A DNA stretch of 64,000 bases. Source: Manis javanica. Lineage: Eukaryota > Chordata > Mammalia > Pholidota > Manidae. The stretch's first letter is position 1. Each line of letters opens with the position of its first letter. A program made the position numbers and the translations under genes. The notes under the pieces were generated by a model. The model did no database searches, was not told the DNA's origin, and saw nothing but the letters and a program-made list of their open reading frames with translations. The stretch is from assembly GCF_040802235.1 (NCBI RefSeq), contig NC_133168.1:35483759-35547758 (forward strand), given 5' to 3'. Of this stretch, positions 12,671 through 25,644 are shown one piece after another.

Positions 12671-13055
12671 GGATTTTTTTGTTTTAAGTCTGCTTGAAGA
12701 CATAGGATAAGTGCAGGGAAAAATTACCAGGACAAGATGTTAAGGAGGCCAAATAAGGTGAACTTGACTTTGGGGGCTGGTTTTCCCATGGAGTGTTTGC
12801 TTATTGAGAGAGGACACCAGCAAAAGTGAGTGGGCCTTTGAGTAGCTTCATAAAACTCCTCACAGGCATAGAAAGTGAAGGATAGGGCCTGCCAAAAGAG
12901 AGGTGGACCTGGGAGACCGTCTCGTTCTATGTTGAGACCCTGAAGGAATTTACCTTAGGGTAAGGATGGTTGAAGCTCAGCTTCAAATCAGTGTAACCCC
13001 CAAAACTGTATTGCGAAGATCCTAGGTTGGGAATGCCCCAAGGCATCTGGTAGCA

Positions 13056-14405
13056 GTCAATGAATACTTTCTTTTGAGGAAGATAACGTAATTCTAGGAC
13101 TCAAATTATTTCTAAAACAAATTGATATAAGGTTTAGCACACATGAAAAACAGCCAGGCACACAAGGATATGAGACTGTACCAACACAAATAGCCAAGTT
13201 TACTATGGTCAAGTACAGAAAACAAAGGAGTGAGAAACTTGATAGAGACAAAAAATCTGTATAAAGAATGGAAATTCTATAACTGAAATATTACAAAATC
13301 AAAATTAAGACTTCAATGGATTAGTTTAATAGCAGATCAGACTCAGTTGAAAAATGAATTAGTACATTAGAAAATAGGCCAAAACAAAATATCCAGAATG
13401 AAACATGAAGAGAGATGATGAAAGATAAAGAAGAGGGACTAAGAGACATAGGAAATACACCAAGAAGGAAATTTTCTGTAACTGGAATTCCAGATGATAA
13501 TAAGCCAAAATCAATAGATTCAAACTGTCCAAAAATGTCCAAAGAATAAGCCAAAGGTTTAAGAAGCCCAAGGAACTTAGGCAAAATAAATATGTGAAAC
13601 CTAAAAACAAAATAAAACAGCAATAGACTCATAGATGCTGAGAAGTGGCTGGTGGTTACCATGGGGGAGGGGTTGGGGTAGGTGAGATAAAATAGGAGAG
13701 AAGGGGATAAAGAACCACAAAATCTTAATCATAGCTTAAATTAGTCATGGGGATGAAAGTACGGCATAGAAAATAGTCAATAGTTCTGTAACATCTTGCT
13801 GTGGTGAGAAATAATAATTGTCACTAGTTGGGGAGAGGATTTAATGGTGTGTATAACTGTTGAATCGCTATGTGGTATACTTGAAACCAATATAATATTG
13901 TATAGCAACTATACTTAAATTTCAAAAACTTACCAACAAAAAAATCCCAAGTTAACTGCTAAAAACAGAAAGATAATTAAGAAATATTAAAAGTAGCCAG
14001 AGAATAAAGACAGATTGATTTCAAAGAAGTACTTCAAAAGGGTAAAAGTTAGAATGATATCTGACTTCTGCCATAAACAAAGAAGGGCAAAACACAATGG
14101 AATATAAATTGCTGAAAAGAAAATACCTGTCATTCTTGATAGAATTCTGTACCCAGTAAAGACATTATTAGGAACAGAAGAAAAATATTTATAGACAGAC
14201 AAAAATGAAGAAAATGTATCTCCAGAAAAATGGCACTAAAGAAAATACTAAAAGGCGTTATTGTTCAGACAAAAGAAAGAATGATCTCTGATAGAAACCT
14301 GGAAGTGCAGGAAAGAATATACAGCAAGGGAAGGATAGATATATAAATAAATAAAGTGTTTATTGTTGGAAACAATATTTTAAAACCTGTGAGGTTTAGT
14401 TTAAG
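13056..14405 (+). mobile_element. Old L1M fragment (ORF1 region), left part
   Basis: A-rich plus-strand sequence with the style of the old L1M ORF1 3' part (for example the block near 14,130 reading 'attctgtacccagtaaagac'). It is interrupted by a separate L1 3' end at about 13,620-13,935. Its continuation seems to lie at 21,180-21,740, on the far side of the younger L1 copy B. Confidence 0.6.
13620..13935 (+). mobile_element. Short L1 3' end inserted in the older L1M
   Basis: Contains the typical L1MA/MB-type 3' end order: 'ggtggttaccatggggg', 'catagaaaatagtcaatag', 'gaatcgctatgtggtatac', 'ttgtatagcaactatac'. The flanking DNA on both sides resembles one older L1M ORF1 region, so this is a nested insertion. 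Confidence 0.65.
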
Positions 14406-14409
14406 TAAA

Positions 14410-17400
14410 GAATTTTAGAGTGATTCTCAAGATGATGGTGTGAGTAGGGTGGTGGAAATCTCCTCCCAAAACCATATGTATTTTGAAAATACAGCAAATA
14501 CAACTATTCCTAAAAGAGTGACCAGAAGATACGGTAACCAGCCAGGCTACACCTACATCTGCGAGAACTCATCATCTCATGAAAAGGGTAAGATCCAAAG
14601 CTGTGACCCAGTGGGACCCGAGCACTACCCCTACCCCAGCTAACCAGTGGAAGGAAAAGAATCAGAGTGGGGAGGGAGTGGAAGCGCAGGACTGCTAAAT
14701 AACCAGCCCTAGTAATCTGCACTGGGAGCAAAGACACATATTTCATGGTATACTGGATATTAGAAAAAAGGAAAAGCAAAATCCGAGATAAGACTATGAA
14801 CAGGTTCTGCCCTAGGACAAAGGAAGAGTGGACACTTTTAAAGTCTTAAAAGGACAAGGGTTTAACACGTGGACAAAATCGTCCTGGCACACTCAGCCCA
14901 GGAGGCTGGGAACTTTAAGGAACTTCAGGCGCCCTGACCCCCTGGATAGCAAAGCAGCTCCGAAGCCCCTCACAGCCATAAGCAAAGTGCTATTCATTCC
15001 TCCCGGCTGGCACTGCAAGCAACCAGCTAACCCGCCATTGCCGGGGAGCAGCCCCACCCACAGCAACCACACAGAAGCTTCTCCAAGCACACAGTTAACT
15101 GGGCCAGACCCAGAGGCTACTGCCTGCCCACAGCTGACCAGCACAGACAACAGAGACCAGTGCAGAGTCCGGAAGGTACAAAGGGGCTTTATTCTCGTAC
15201 ACACGCTGTTCGCCTGCAACCCTCACCAGTGCCCTGGGCCATCCCAAGGGCTGCCCAGCCCACGGGCAGCTCAGGATTAACCCAAAGGCTGCCACCTGCA
15301 CGCTGCTGACTGACACAGTCAATGGAAGCCAGCACAGAGTCTGGGAAGCACGTAGGGGCTCTGTTCCTGCGCCAAACACGTGCTGCTCACTGGCAGCCAC
15401 CCCCGGTTGCCTTAGGCCATCTCAAGGGCCTCCCTGCCCACAGCAACTCAGGGGATTAACCCAGAGGCTGCCCCCTGCACCCGACTGACTGTCATAGGCA
15501 GAGGAAACCGGCATGGAGTCTGAGAAGCACCTGGGGCTCTGTTCTCATGGCAGACACCTGCTGCTCACCTGCAACTTTAGGCCATCCTGAGGGCCATCCT
15601 GCCCATGGCAGCTTGGGATCAATCCACAGACTCTTCCCCGTGTGCGGTTGCCCAACACAGGCAGCAGAGACCAGCAGAGAGTCCAGGAAGCACAAGGAGG
15701 CTCTGTTCCCATGGGAGAACACACTACTCACCTGCAAACCCACCAGTGCCCTAGGCCATCCCAAAAGCGGTGCCATCCATGTCAGCTCAGGGGATTAACC
15801 CAGAGGCTGCTCCCTGTATGTGGTGGACTGGCAGAGGCAGAGCGGAGACAGGCAAGGCAACCAGCAAGAAGAAAGGGACTTTATTCTCCCAGCTGACATA
15901 TGCCTCACTTGCCGGTGATCACTTCCATCGCCGTGAAAAGGCAGAACCTTGTTCAGTCCAAAATCCATCAGACACCAGAGAGAGGGCCTGCTGATACCGA
16001 AATCACCCATCTTACTGGAAAAGAAATCAAAATAAAAGTCATAAGCATGCTGATGGAGCTACAAAGAAGCATGCAAGAGCTAAGGGATGAATTCCTGAAG
16101 AGATAACATAAATGAAACAAACAATGGAAGAATTTAAGAGCAGAGTGGATGAGGTGCAAGAGACTGTTAATGGAACAGAAATAGGAGAACAGGAATACAG
16201 AGAAGATGAGATAGAGAGAGATAAAAGGATCTCTAGGAATGAAAGAATATTAAGAGAACCGTGTGACCAAACCAAACGGAAGAATATTCACATTATAGGG
16301 GTACCAGAAGAAGAAGAGAGATAAAAAGGGATAGAAAGTGTCTTTGAAGAAATAATTGCTGAAAATTCCCCAATCTGGGGAAGGAAATAGTCTCTCAGAC
16401 CATGGAAGTTCACACATCTCCCAACACAAAGAACCAAAGGAGGAGAACACCAATACATATAATAATTAAAATGGCAGATCAAAGACAAGGACAGAGTATT
16501 AAAAGCAGCCAGAGAGAGAGAAAAGATCACCTACAAAGGAAAAAACATGAGGCTGTCATCAGACTTCTCATCAGATACTTTAGAGGCCAGGAAACTATGT
16601 CATGATATACTCAATGCAATGAAACAGAAGGGCCTCGAACCAAGAATACTATATCCAGCAAGATTATCATCTAAACTTGAAGGAATGATTAAACAATTCC
16701 AACATAAAAGTTGTGGGAATTTACCTCCCACAAACCATCTCTACGGTATTTTTTTAAGGGACTGCGCTAGATGGAAGTACTCCTAAAGCTAAATAGATGT
16801 CACCAGAGAAAATAAAAATACAGTAAAGAAAGCAGACCAAGCAGATACTAACTGAAGGCAAAATAAAATCAGCTATCCACAAAATCAGTCAAGGGAAACA
16901 CAAAAGAGAACAGATTAAAACAACTAACATATAAAGAGCGGAGGAAGAAGACAAAGAAGGGAGAGAAATAAAGAATCATCAGACTGTTTGTAACAGCCTA
17001 ATAAGTGAGTTAAGGTACATGGGGAGATAGTAAAGAAACTACCCTTGAACCTTTGGTAACCATGAGTCCAAAACATGCAATGGCAATCAGTACATATCTA
17101 TTGATAATCACCCTAAATGTAAATGGTCTGAATCCACCAATCAAAAGACAGAGTTATGGAATGGATAAAAAAGCAAGACCCATCTATATGCTGCCTACAA
17201 AAGACTCATCTGAAACCCAAAGACATACACAGACTAAAAGTGAAAGGATGGAAAAAGATATTTCATGCAAACAATAGGGAGAAAAAAAGCAGGTGTTGCA
17301 GTACTTGTGTCAGACAAAATTGACTTCAAAACAAAGTAACAAGAGACAAGGACACTACATAATGATAAAGGGCTCAGTCCAACAAGAGAATATAACCATT

Positions 17401-20400
17401 ATAAATATATATGCACCCAACACAGGAGCACCAGCATATGTGAAACAAATACTAACAGAACTAAAGGAGGAAATAGAATGCAATGCATTCATTTTAGGAG
17501 ACTTCAACACACCATTCTCTCCAAAGGACAGATCAACCAGACAAAATAAGTAAGGACACAGAGGCACTGAACAACACACTAGAACAGATGGACCTAGCAG
17601 ACATCTACAGAACTCTACACCCAAAAGCAGCAGTATACACATTCTTCTAAAGTACACATGGAACATTTTCAAGAATAGTCTACATAAGAGGCCACAAAAA
17701 GAGCCTCAGTAAATTAAAAAAGATTCAAGTTCTACCAACCAACTTCCCAGATCACAAAGATATAAAACTAGAAATAAATTTTACAAAGGAAACAAAAAGG
17801 CTCACAAACACATGGAGGCTTAACAACATGCTCCTAAATAATCAATGGATCAATAACCAAATTAATACAGATTAAGCAATATATGGAAACAAATGAAAAC
17901 AACAGCACCACATCCCAGCTTCTGTGGGATACAGCAAAGGCAGTTCTAAGAGGAAACTATACAGCAATCTAAACCTATTTAAAGAAGTAAGAACAATCCT
18001 AAATGAAAAGCCTAAATTCACAATTGTTGAAACTGGAAAAAGAAGAACAAGTGAGGCCCAAAGTCAGCAGAAAGAAGGACATAATAAAGATCAGAGAAGA
18101 AATAAATATAATTGAGAAAAATAAAACAATAGAAAAAATTAATGAAACCAAGAGCTGGCTCTTTGAGAAAATAAAATAGATAAACCCCTAGCCAGACTTA
18201 TTAAGAGAAAAAGAGAATCTACACACATAAACAGAATCAGAAATGAGAAAGGAAAAATCACTATAGACACCACAGAAATACAAAGAATTATTAGAGAATA
18301 CTATGAAAATCTATATGCCAAGAAACTGGATGACTTAGAAGAAATAGACAACTTTCTAGAAAAATACAACCTTCCAAGATTGACCAAGGAAGAAACAGTA
18401 ACTCTAAACAATTACCAGCACTGAAATTGAATCGGTAATCAAGAACTACCCAAGAACAAAACTTCTCGACCAGATGGATTCACCACTGAATTTTATCAGA
18501 CATTTAGAGAAGACATACTACCCATTTTCTTAAAGTTTTCCAAAAAATAGAAGATGAGGGAATACTTCCAAACTTATTCTGTGAAGCCGGCATCACTCTA
18601 ATACAAAAACCAGGCAAAGACACCACAAACAAAGAAAATTAAAGACCAAATATCCCTGATAAACATAGATGCAAAAATACTCAACAAAATATTAGCAAAC
18701 AAAATTCAAAATACAGCAAGAGGATCATACAGTATGTTCAATTGGTATTCGTCTCAGGGATGCAAGGATAGTACAGCTTTTGAAAATCCATCAACATCAT
18801 CCTCCAATCAACAAAAAGGACAAAAACCACATGATCTCTCCATAGATGCTGAAAAAGCATTAGACAAAATTCAACATACATTCATGATAAAAACTGTCAA
18901 CAAAATGGGTGTACAGGGCAAGTACCTCAACATAATAAAGGCCATGTATGACAAATGCACAGCCAACATCATACGTAACAGCGAGAAGCTGAAAGCTTTT
19001 CCCCTAAGATTAGGAACACGACAAGGATGCCCATTCTTCCCACTTTTATTCAACATAGTACTGGAGGTCTTAGCCTCAGCAATCAGACAAAACAAAGAAA
19101 TAAAAGGGCATCCAGATTTGTAAGGAGGAAGTCAAACTGTCACTGTTTGCAGATGACATGATATTGTATGTAAAAAAAACTTAAAGAATCCACTCCAAAC
19201 CTCCTAAAACTAATACCTGAATGTTGCAGGATACAAAATTAATACACGGAAATATGTTGCATTAATATGAGCTAGCAGCAAAATCCGGAAAACAATTCCA
19301 TTCACAATTGCATCAAAAAGAATAAAATACCTAGGAATATACCTAACCAAGGAAGTGAAAGACCTATACCCTGAAAACTATAAGATACTCCTAAGAGAAA
19401 TTAAAGAGGACACTAATAAATGGAAATTCATCACATTCTCTTGGGTAGGTAGAATTAATATTGTCAAAATGGCCATCTTGCCTAAAGCAATCTACAGATT
19501 GAACGCAATCCCTTTCAAAATCTGACAGGATTCTTCAACAAACTGGAACAAATAGTTCTAAAATTTATATGGAACCTTAAAACACCCCGAATAGCTAAAG
19601 CAATCCTGAGAAGTAAGACTAAAGCAGGGGGGGATCTCACTTCCCAACTTTAAGCTCTACTACAAAGCCACAGTAATCAAGACAATTTGGTACTGGCACA
19701 AGAAAGACCCATAAACCAGTGGATCAGAATAGAGAGTCCAGATACTAACCAAAGCATATATGGTCAATTAATATATGATAAAGGAGCCATGGATATACAA
19801 TGGGGAAATGACAGTCTCCTCTTCAACTGCTGGTGTTGGCAAAACTGGACAGCTCCATGTAAGAGAATGAAACTGGATTACTGTCTAACCCCATACACAA
19901 AAGTAAATTTGAAATGGATCAAAGACCTGAATGTAAGGCATTAAACCATAAAACTCTTAGAAAAACACATAGGCAAAAATCGCTTGGACATAAACATGAG
20001 CAACTTCTTCATGAACATATCTCTCTGGGCAAGGGTAACAAAAGCAAAAATGAACAAGTGGGACTATATCAAACTAAAACATTTCTGTACAGCAAAGGAC
20101 ACCATCAGTAAAACAAAAAGGCATCCTACAGTATGGGAGAATATATTCATAAATGACATATCCGATAACAGGTTGACATCCAAAATATATAGCGATCACG
20201 CACCTCAACAAACAAAAAGCAAATAAGCCAGTTAAAAAATGGGCAGAGGATCTGAACAGACACTTCCCCAAAGAAATTCAGATGGCCAACAGGCACATGA
20301 AAAGATGCTCCACATTACTAATCATAAGGGAAATGCAAATTAAAACCACAATGAGATAGCACCCCACAACATCCATAAGACAAACAACAACAAATGTTGG

Positions 20401-21170
20401 TGAGGATGTGGAAAAAATGGAAACCTCCTACACTGCTGGTGGGAATGTAAATTAGTTCAACCATTGTAGAAAGTAGTATGGAGGTTCCTCAAAAAACTCA
20501 AAATAGAAATATCATTTGACCCAGAATTCCACTCCTAGGAATTTACACTAAGAATGCAGGATCCCAGTTTCAAAAAGATGTATGTACCTTTATGTTTATC
20601 ACAGCACTATCTACAATAGCCAAGAAATGGAAGCAACTCCTAAGTGTCCATTAGTAAATGAATGGATAAAGAAGATGTGGTACATATACACAATAGAATA
20701 TTATTCAGCCATAAGAAGAAAACAAATCCTACCATTTGCAACACATGGATGGAGCTACAGGGTATTATGCTCAGTGAAATAAGCCAGGTGGAAAAAAACA
20801 AGTACCAAATGATTTCACTCATCTGTGGAGTATAAGAACAAAGAAAAAACTGAAGGAACAAAACAGCAGCAGACTCACAGAACCCAAGAATGGACTAACA
20901 GTTACCAAAGGGAAAGGGACTGAGGAGGATGGGTGGGAAGGGAGGCATAAAGGGAAAAACGGGGTATTATGATGATCAGCACACATAATGTAAGGGCCTG
21001 TCACAGGAATGCAGTATAACACAGAGAAGACAAGTAGTGATTCAATAGCATCTTACTATGCTGATGGACAGTGACTGTAATGGGGTATGTGGTGAGGACT
21101 TGATAATGGCAGGAGTCTAGTAACCATAATGTTGCTCATGTAAGTGTACATTAATGACACCAAAATTTTT
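14410..21170 (+). mobile_element. Near-full-length inactive LINE-1, copy B
   Basis: Plus-strand L1 of about 6.7 kb: 5'UTR 14,410-15,890 with tandem monomers, ORF1 region about 15,900-16,800 (KNIHIIGVPEEEE block at about 16,288-16,320), ORF2 about 17,050-20,860, 3'UTR to about 21,170 with an A-rich end. ORF2 shows an endonuclease start (ITLNVNGLN near 17,110), INIYAPNTGAP near 17,400, DAEKALDKI near 18,850, [11 protein letters not shown] near 19,020, LSLFADDM near 19,140 and the C-terminal EYYSAIRRKQILPFA block near 20,700. Stops and frameshifts occur throughout. The first 350 bases match the 5' end of copy A in reverse complement, so both copies belong to one family. It appears to have inserted into an older L1M. 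Confidence 0.93.
15020..15890 (+). repeat. Tandem monomers in the 5'UTR of L1 copy B
   Basis: Five imperfect copies of a GC-rich unit. The anchor 'cagaggctgc' or a variant recurs at 15,111, 15,283, 15,462, 15,625 and 15,801, giving a period of 163-179 bp. A second anchor, a gagtctgggaagcac-like block followed by 'gggctctgttc', follows each one in phase. L1 copy A has a 5'UTR at the matching place without this tandem array. Monomer arrays in the 5'UTR are best known from mouse L1, where they act as promoter units. Confidence 0.85.
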
Positions 21171-21179
21171 TTAAAAAAA

Positions 21180-21740
21180 TTTTAATTCTGACATCAATAG
21201 CATATAAATTCCAAAGTGAAACAGCTGGAGTTAAGTGTTTTAACATCTTTGTATTATATGGTACAGGTAAGAGTATGTTAGATATTGTTAAGTCCAAATG
21301 TATGTTGTAATATCTGAGATAATTATGAAGAGAATTCTAGTGATATGCATAGAGCCATTTTTGTAAAATATTTTAAAATCAAAAACAAAAAAAATGGGAA
21401 GAAGCAAATGCTAAGAGTAAGCGGAACAAATGGACAGCACTCAGTAAGATGATAAACTTGAGAAATTACATGAAGTATAGGTCTCTAAGCATTCCAATTA
21501 AAAGGCTGAATGAAATGAAACTCAAGTATAGGCTGTTCATAAGAGACATCTCTAAAACATGAGGACAAAGAAAGTTAGAATATCAAAAGATAGAAAAGGA
21601 TAATACCATGGTAATGATAATGAACAGAAAGTTAAAGTCAGCTATATTAATGTGAAACAAAATAGACATTTAGGAAAAAAACACTAATAACACTGAAGAA
21701 TCATTTCATAATAATAAATTCTTTTTAGAGATATATAACT
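21180..21740 (+). mobile_element. Old L1M fragment, right part
   Basis: Plus-strand A-rich DNA resembling the inter-ORF and endonuclease-start region of old L1. It includes a block near 21,535-21,600 like the 'rounds of ... acatgaggacaaagaaag' region and one near 21,640-21,670 reading 'ttaatgtgaaacaaaataga'. It is best explained as the continuation of the L1M at 13,056-14,405, split by L1 copy B. Confidence 0.5.
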
Positions 21741-24700
21741 GAAACTCTCAGGTCAGAAATTAATCCATTTTGTCAATACAATGCAACTTGAAAAATCTGC
21801 TTTACAGAGGTATATGCTTCTGCTTGCTGCTTAGTTTCCTGAGTTTCCCTCAGAATTTGGCAAAGGGTTTGAGGAGAAAGCCAGCAGAGTCCAGTTCTTC
21901 ACTGCCTCCTTTACAGCCCCTCAATTTTTGTTATCTGCAGCTCTTCGAGACTGCCGAGACCTGCTGGTTTTTCTGCTGCTAGTAACTGCCCCTGTCAGAC
22001 AGAATTCAGGGGCCTAAAGGAAGAAACTCTGACGCATCAGCTCCCTTCTATGTTTACTGTTCCTTCTCAGGAACTGTGTGCCCTCAGGTCTTAGGTGCCT
22101 CTTCAGCTCTCCAATCTCTCCAGTGACTTCAGACTGATGTTATTATATCCTGTTTTTCAAGTTGTCTCAGCTCAAAGTTAGAAATGAATGTCTACTTAAG
22201 TTTTTTGAACCTCAGATTCTTCCTTAAATTGGGGATAAGACCAGGCTGCATTTCCTCCCTCACAGAATGGATATGAGAAAAAGTAAAGCAAGATGTTTAT
22301 CTGAGTTAGTGATACTGCTGCTGCTGAAGACCCTAAGACATGTGTGGCCTTCCAAAAGGTCCGTCCCCCCACCAGTGTACAGGTCCAACACATCAGCGTG
22401 TCCTGCTCATTGAAATAATAATATTATAATGGAATCGAAGGAATGATTTATTCATTTTGTTCCATGATAACACCCATAAAATTAAAGAAAAATGACTTAA
22501 AACATTTCTTCCTTTTTACAATTTTCCTGTTAAAGAAATGTATGTTGCAACTTGAAAGGAGGAACCAGGCCAGAAATATACTGTTATTTCCAATGTTATT
22601 TCATTCTAACTTACTTTCAGTGTGATTCAGATTTATGGTTAGAGAGTAAGGTAGTGTGATAATGGAAGTCACTGCATTATTCAAAAGTACCTGAATAAAA
22701 ACTACTCAGTGAGATATGGTTGTGAAATAACAAAGTCAAAGAAAAGTGAATCTCTTTTATTCCAGGATTTAAATATTTCTCCAAAGAATTGGAAAATAAC
22801 CCCCTCTCTATCACCTCTCCTTAAAGAAGCAGTAACATCAGCGCATCTTACCTTTTGATTTTGCAAAAGCTTACTTAAAAGCGCACTGGAAATGAACCTG
22901 GCAGGGCCTTTGTCATCTAACTTCTCCGAGGAGAAAATGTTAATTAGGGCTTACCAGTAGTCAAACAAAGCTAAACAAACACCAGTTTTTTGTGTGGAGA
23001 AAGAGTGAGAGAGACTTGATGTGTTATATTCAGTTGTTAATTCTGATGACCAAGACACTTCCCCAAAAAACAAAGCATTATTCTCTAAGTTAGTCCTCAC
23101 TGCAAGGATCACATTTTCACAAGGAAGCTAAGGCTCACACAGAACCTGTAATTTACTATTGCAGTAACATATATTCAGTGAAGTTGGGTACTCCTGTGTA
23201 ATTTGCCTTCCCAAAAAAATGGCTGGAAGAAAAATAATGTGATGGCCATGGCTTTAGACATGTTGAAGATAGAATCTTTATATAAATGTTATCTTGCTGC
23301 TACTTTAATTGAAAAGAAAAGTCCCAGGATTTATTCTCTTTTGTTATATTATTTTGAATTTACTGTTTAAGAATATATGTTCATTTTAATTCACTTCATG
23401 TAACTGTTAGATAACATGGTTGCTATTATAGTGTATTTAGTACTCAATGTTTAGTAGAACATTGTTAGGACAAACAAGAATTTAGTTGTCCTTTCTCTTT
23501 TCTTCCAAATAGTCAGCATCCAACAACAATTTTCCTATAACACAGAGGCAAATGTTCTCCTCCCTTGCTGAATCCCCAGTCTGGATGGAGATCCTTGTTT
23601 GAACAGAATAGTCATCTCATATCATTTTGGCTATCCATAACCAAATTTCTTAACAATTGTAGACCTTTTTTTGCTACCTGGGATGAAAAACAAACCTGAT
23701 ACTCCCCTTTACCTCTTAAAAAACCTTTTTGTTTTCATGTAATACTACTTTATTCATGGATATCCTATTAGTCTCAATTATCTCACTGATCTTTAAGCAC
23801 ATAGAATCCATTTTTATAGATGTTATAAAAATTGGACTTATTTTCCATAAACAGTATGAAGGTGATTGGTTTATAAGCATTTTGATGTATGGAAACCTAA
23901 ACATCTACTTTAGGAAATGTGTAGGAAAGATAGAGAAAGAGATGTCTGGCTCTACTATTAGTCTGTACATTTTGATGGCTTACTAGAAATCTAGGAACTC
24001 AGATGTATAATTTCAGAAACTCAGTTTTATCAATTTACTTTTCAGTACCTCAAAATACACTCCAGCTAAGTAGTGAAGACCAATGAAATTCACTAGTACC
24101 GAATGTTTTCGTTTATATTAACCTTAGTTTTCTCTAGCATCAAAAAGGCAGTGTTCATTCTTCCCAATCTCTAGCACTAGTTTTCTCCTCATAAGAATTG
24201 ATGGCTTAGACCTTAATGATTCTCACTGGCACAAATAATAAAGTATAATTTTTACACTAGCTGGTGTCATTTTCAAAATACTACTACCAAATGAAGTTTT
24301 ACTTGGGAAATTCATAATGTAAGGATTACTGCCCAGTATCTGCATGCATAATGAGTATCATAACGTATATCATAGGGTTTCACGTATAATATTTCTGGTA
24401 ATGTGAAGAAATTTGGGAAAAAATGTCTCAAGGCTGGCTTTTGAGAAACTTATGAATATACACAGTGCCCCACCATCAATAAAGTATGCATGTTCTCTCT
24501 CCCAATTCCCCTTTTGGCTGTGAGTCTGTGAGTGTGTAATGCTTATCATATAAAGAAAGTTGCCACAATGTGCATATGAGAATCTTTATTTAGCTAAGCA
24601 TTCAAATATTAATTCTTAGTAACTCTCTTATTACTAAAGTCTATGAAGATTACGAAGATTATGAGTTCTCAGTTACTAATTATATGATCCTCTGAGTAGG

Positions 24701-25027
24701 GTTTGAGAGATTTTTAAATTTAAAAAAAAATCAGATGAGCAAGAATTCTTTATATGTTAATTCTGCAGAGTATTAAAATTAAACTCCCTAGTTAAAGCTC
24801 TGAAAATGATTTGCAATATCTCTAAATGTAATTTGACTTAAGTATTATTGTAAACTTTATAGGGAAAGACATCTACTCTCTTCTTCCTAGGTGCAGCCTA
24901 TCCAGGTGACAAATACTAAAATTACAAAACTAAAAAGTTTTATTATCAATGGCTATTAAATTTTTATTTATTTATATTTATGAAAGGCCTTCTGAACTCT
25001 GCCACATAACCAAAATTTTTTTTCCAG
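21741..25027. other. NT5DC1 last intron, nothing recognised
   Basis: Unique-looking AT-rich intronic DNA. Short reading frames here have no recognisable family features. The right end (25,000-25,027) is the pyrimidine-rich acceptor of the terminal exon. Confidence 0.6.
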
Positions 25028-25143
25028 AATTACCCCTGGACTACAAATTTATGAGGTTCTCTTCAAAGAATTCAAAAACAGCTGGCTACTATCCAAACCC
25101 TCCACTGATTTTATCAAATGATGAGACACTAAAAACCAAATAA
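25028..25143 (+). CDS. NT5DC1: NT5DC1 terminal coding exon (C-terminus)
   Basis: The acceptor is a run of T ending in CCAG at 25,024-25,027. The exon completes the split Glu codon from 12,319 and encodes 38 residues beginning ELPLDYKF, passing SKTAGYYPNPPL and ending ETLKTK before TAA at 25,141. The match to the NT5DC1 C-terminus is clear and the reading frame is intact, so with the exon at 12,151 the last 94 residues are present. The upstream in-frame ATG at 24,949 lies in the intron and is not the start of a separate protein. The next AATAAA is 97 bases after the stop. Confidence 0.93.
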
Positions 25144-25239
25144 TCTTTACTGAAGAATGAAGTGAAGAACCAGATATGCAGCACATGTACTGTAAAAATG
25201 TTAATTTTTAAAAGTATACTGTAAAATGAACAAATTCTT

Positions 25240-25245
25240 AATAAA
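25240..25245 (+). terminator. NT5DC1: Candidate NT5DC1 poly(A) signal
   Basis: AATAAA 97 bases after the stop codon, followed within 30 bases by a T-rich stretch (gtatgtttttcaatag). It would give a very short 3'UTR. Longer isoforms using later signals are possible. Confidence 0.5.
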
Positions 25246-25469
25246 TACTGACCAAGATGTCAGTATGTTTTTCAATAGGTCTTCTTTCTATATAGATTGC
25301 CTTGACACCCAACAACTCACCTTATATTGAAATCTCAGTATCTTAGAACTGAAAAGATCTTTATTTATATTTTCTATGCTAATAACTCTGCCATTAGAAT
25401 TCGCCCTGGGGAGATATGCTTGCACATCCACACATACATACACACACACATTTACACATATGCCTAGAC

Positions 25470-25644
25470 CAGTAGTTCTCAAAGTGTGGTCCCCAAACCA
25501 CTAGCATAGCATCACCTGAGAATTTGATAGAAATGCAAATTTGCAGACCCCACCCCAGACCTACAGAATCAGAAAACCTGGGAATGGGACCCAGCAATTT
25601 GTGTTTAACAATAGTATGTTTCACACAAAGTTTGAGAACCACTA
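25470..25644 (+). mobile_element. MER5A non-autonomous hAT transposon
   Basis: The ends are inverted: cagtagttctcaa at the left and ttgagaaccacta at the right. The inside follows the MER5A order (caaagtgtggtccc, catcacctgagaa, aatgcaaattt, agacctacagaatcagaaa, gacccagcaatttgtgtttaa). The sequence ctagac is repeated just outside both ends, the remnant of an 8-bp hAT target duplication. Confidence 0.9.

Noticed and set aside
14828-15280. 150-codon frame at the L1 copy B 5'UTR
   Set aside because: It falls in GC-rich L1 monomer DNA with open frames on both strands and no protein family features.
24949-25143. Separate 64-residue protein with a start at 24,949
   Set aside because: The upstream half is intron. 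A splice acceptor at 25,027 and the phase match to 12,319 show it is the NT5DC1 terminal exon.
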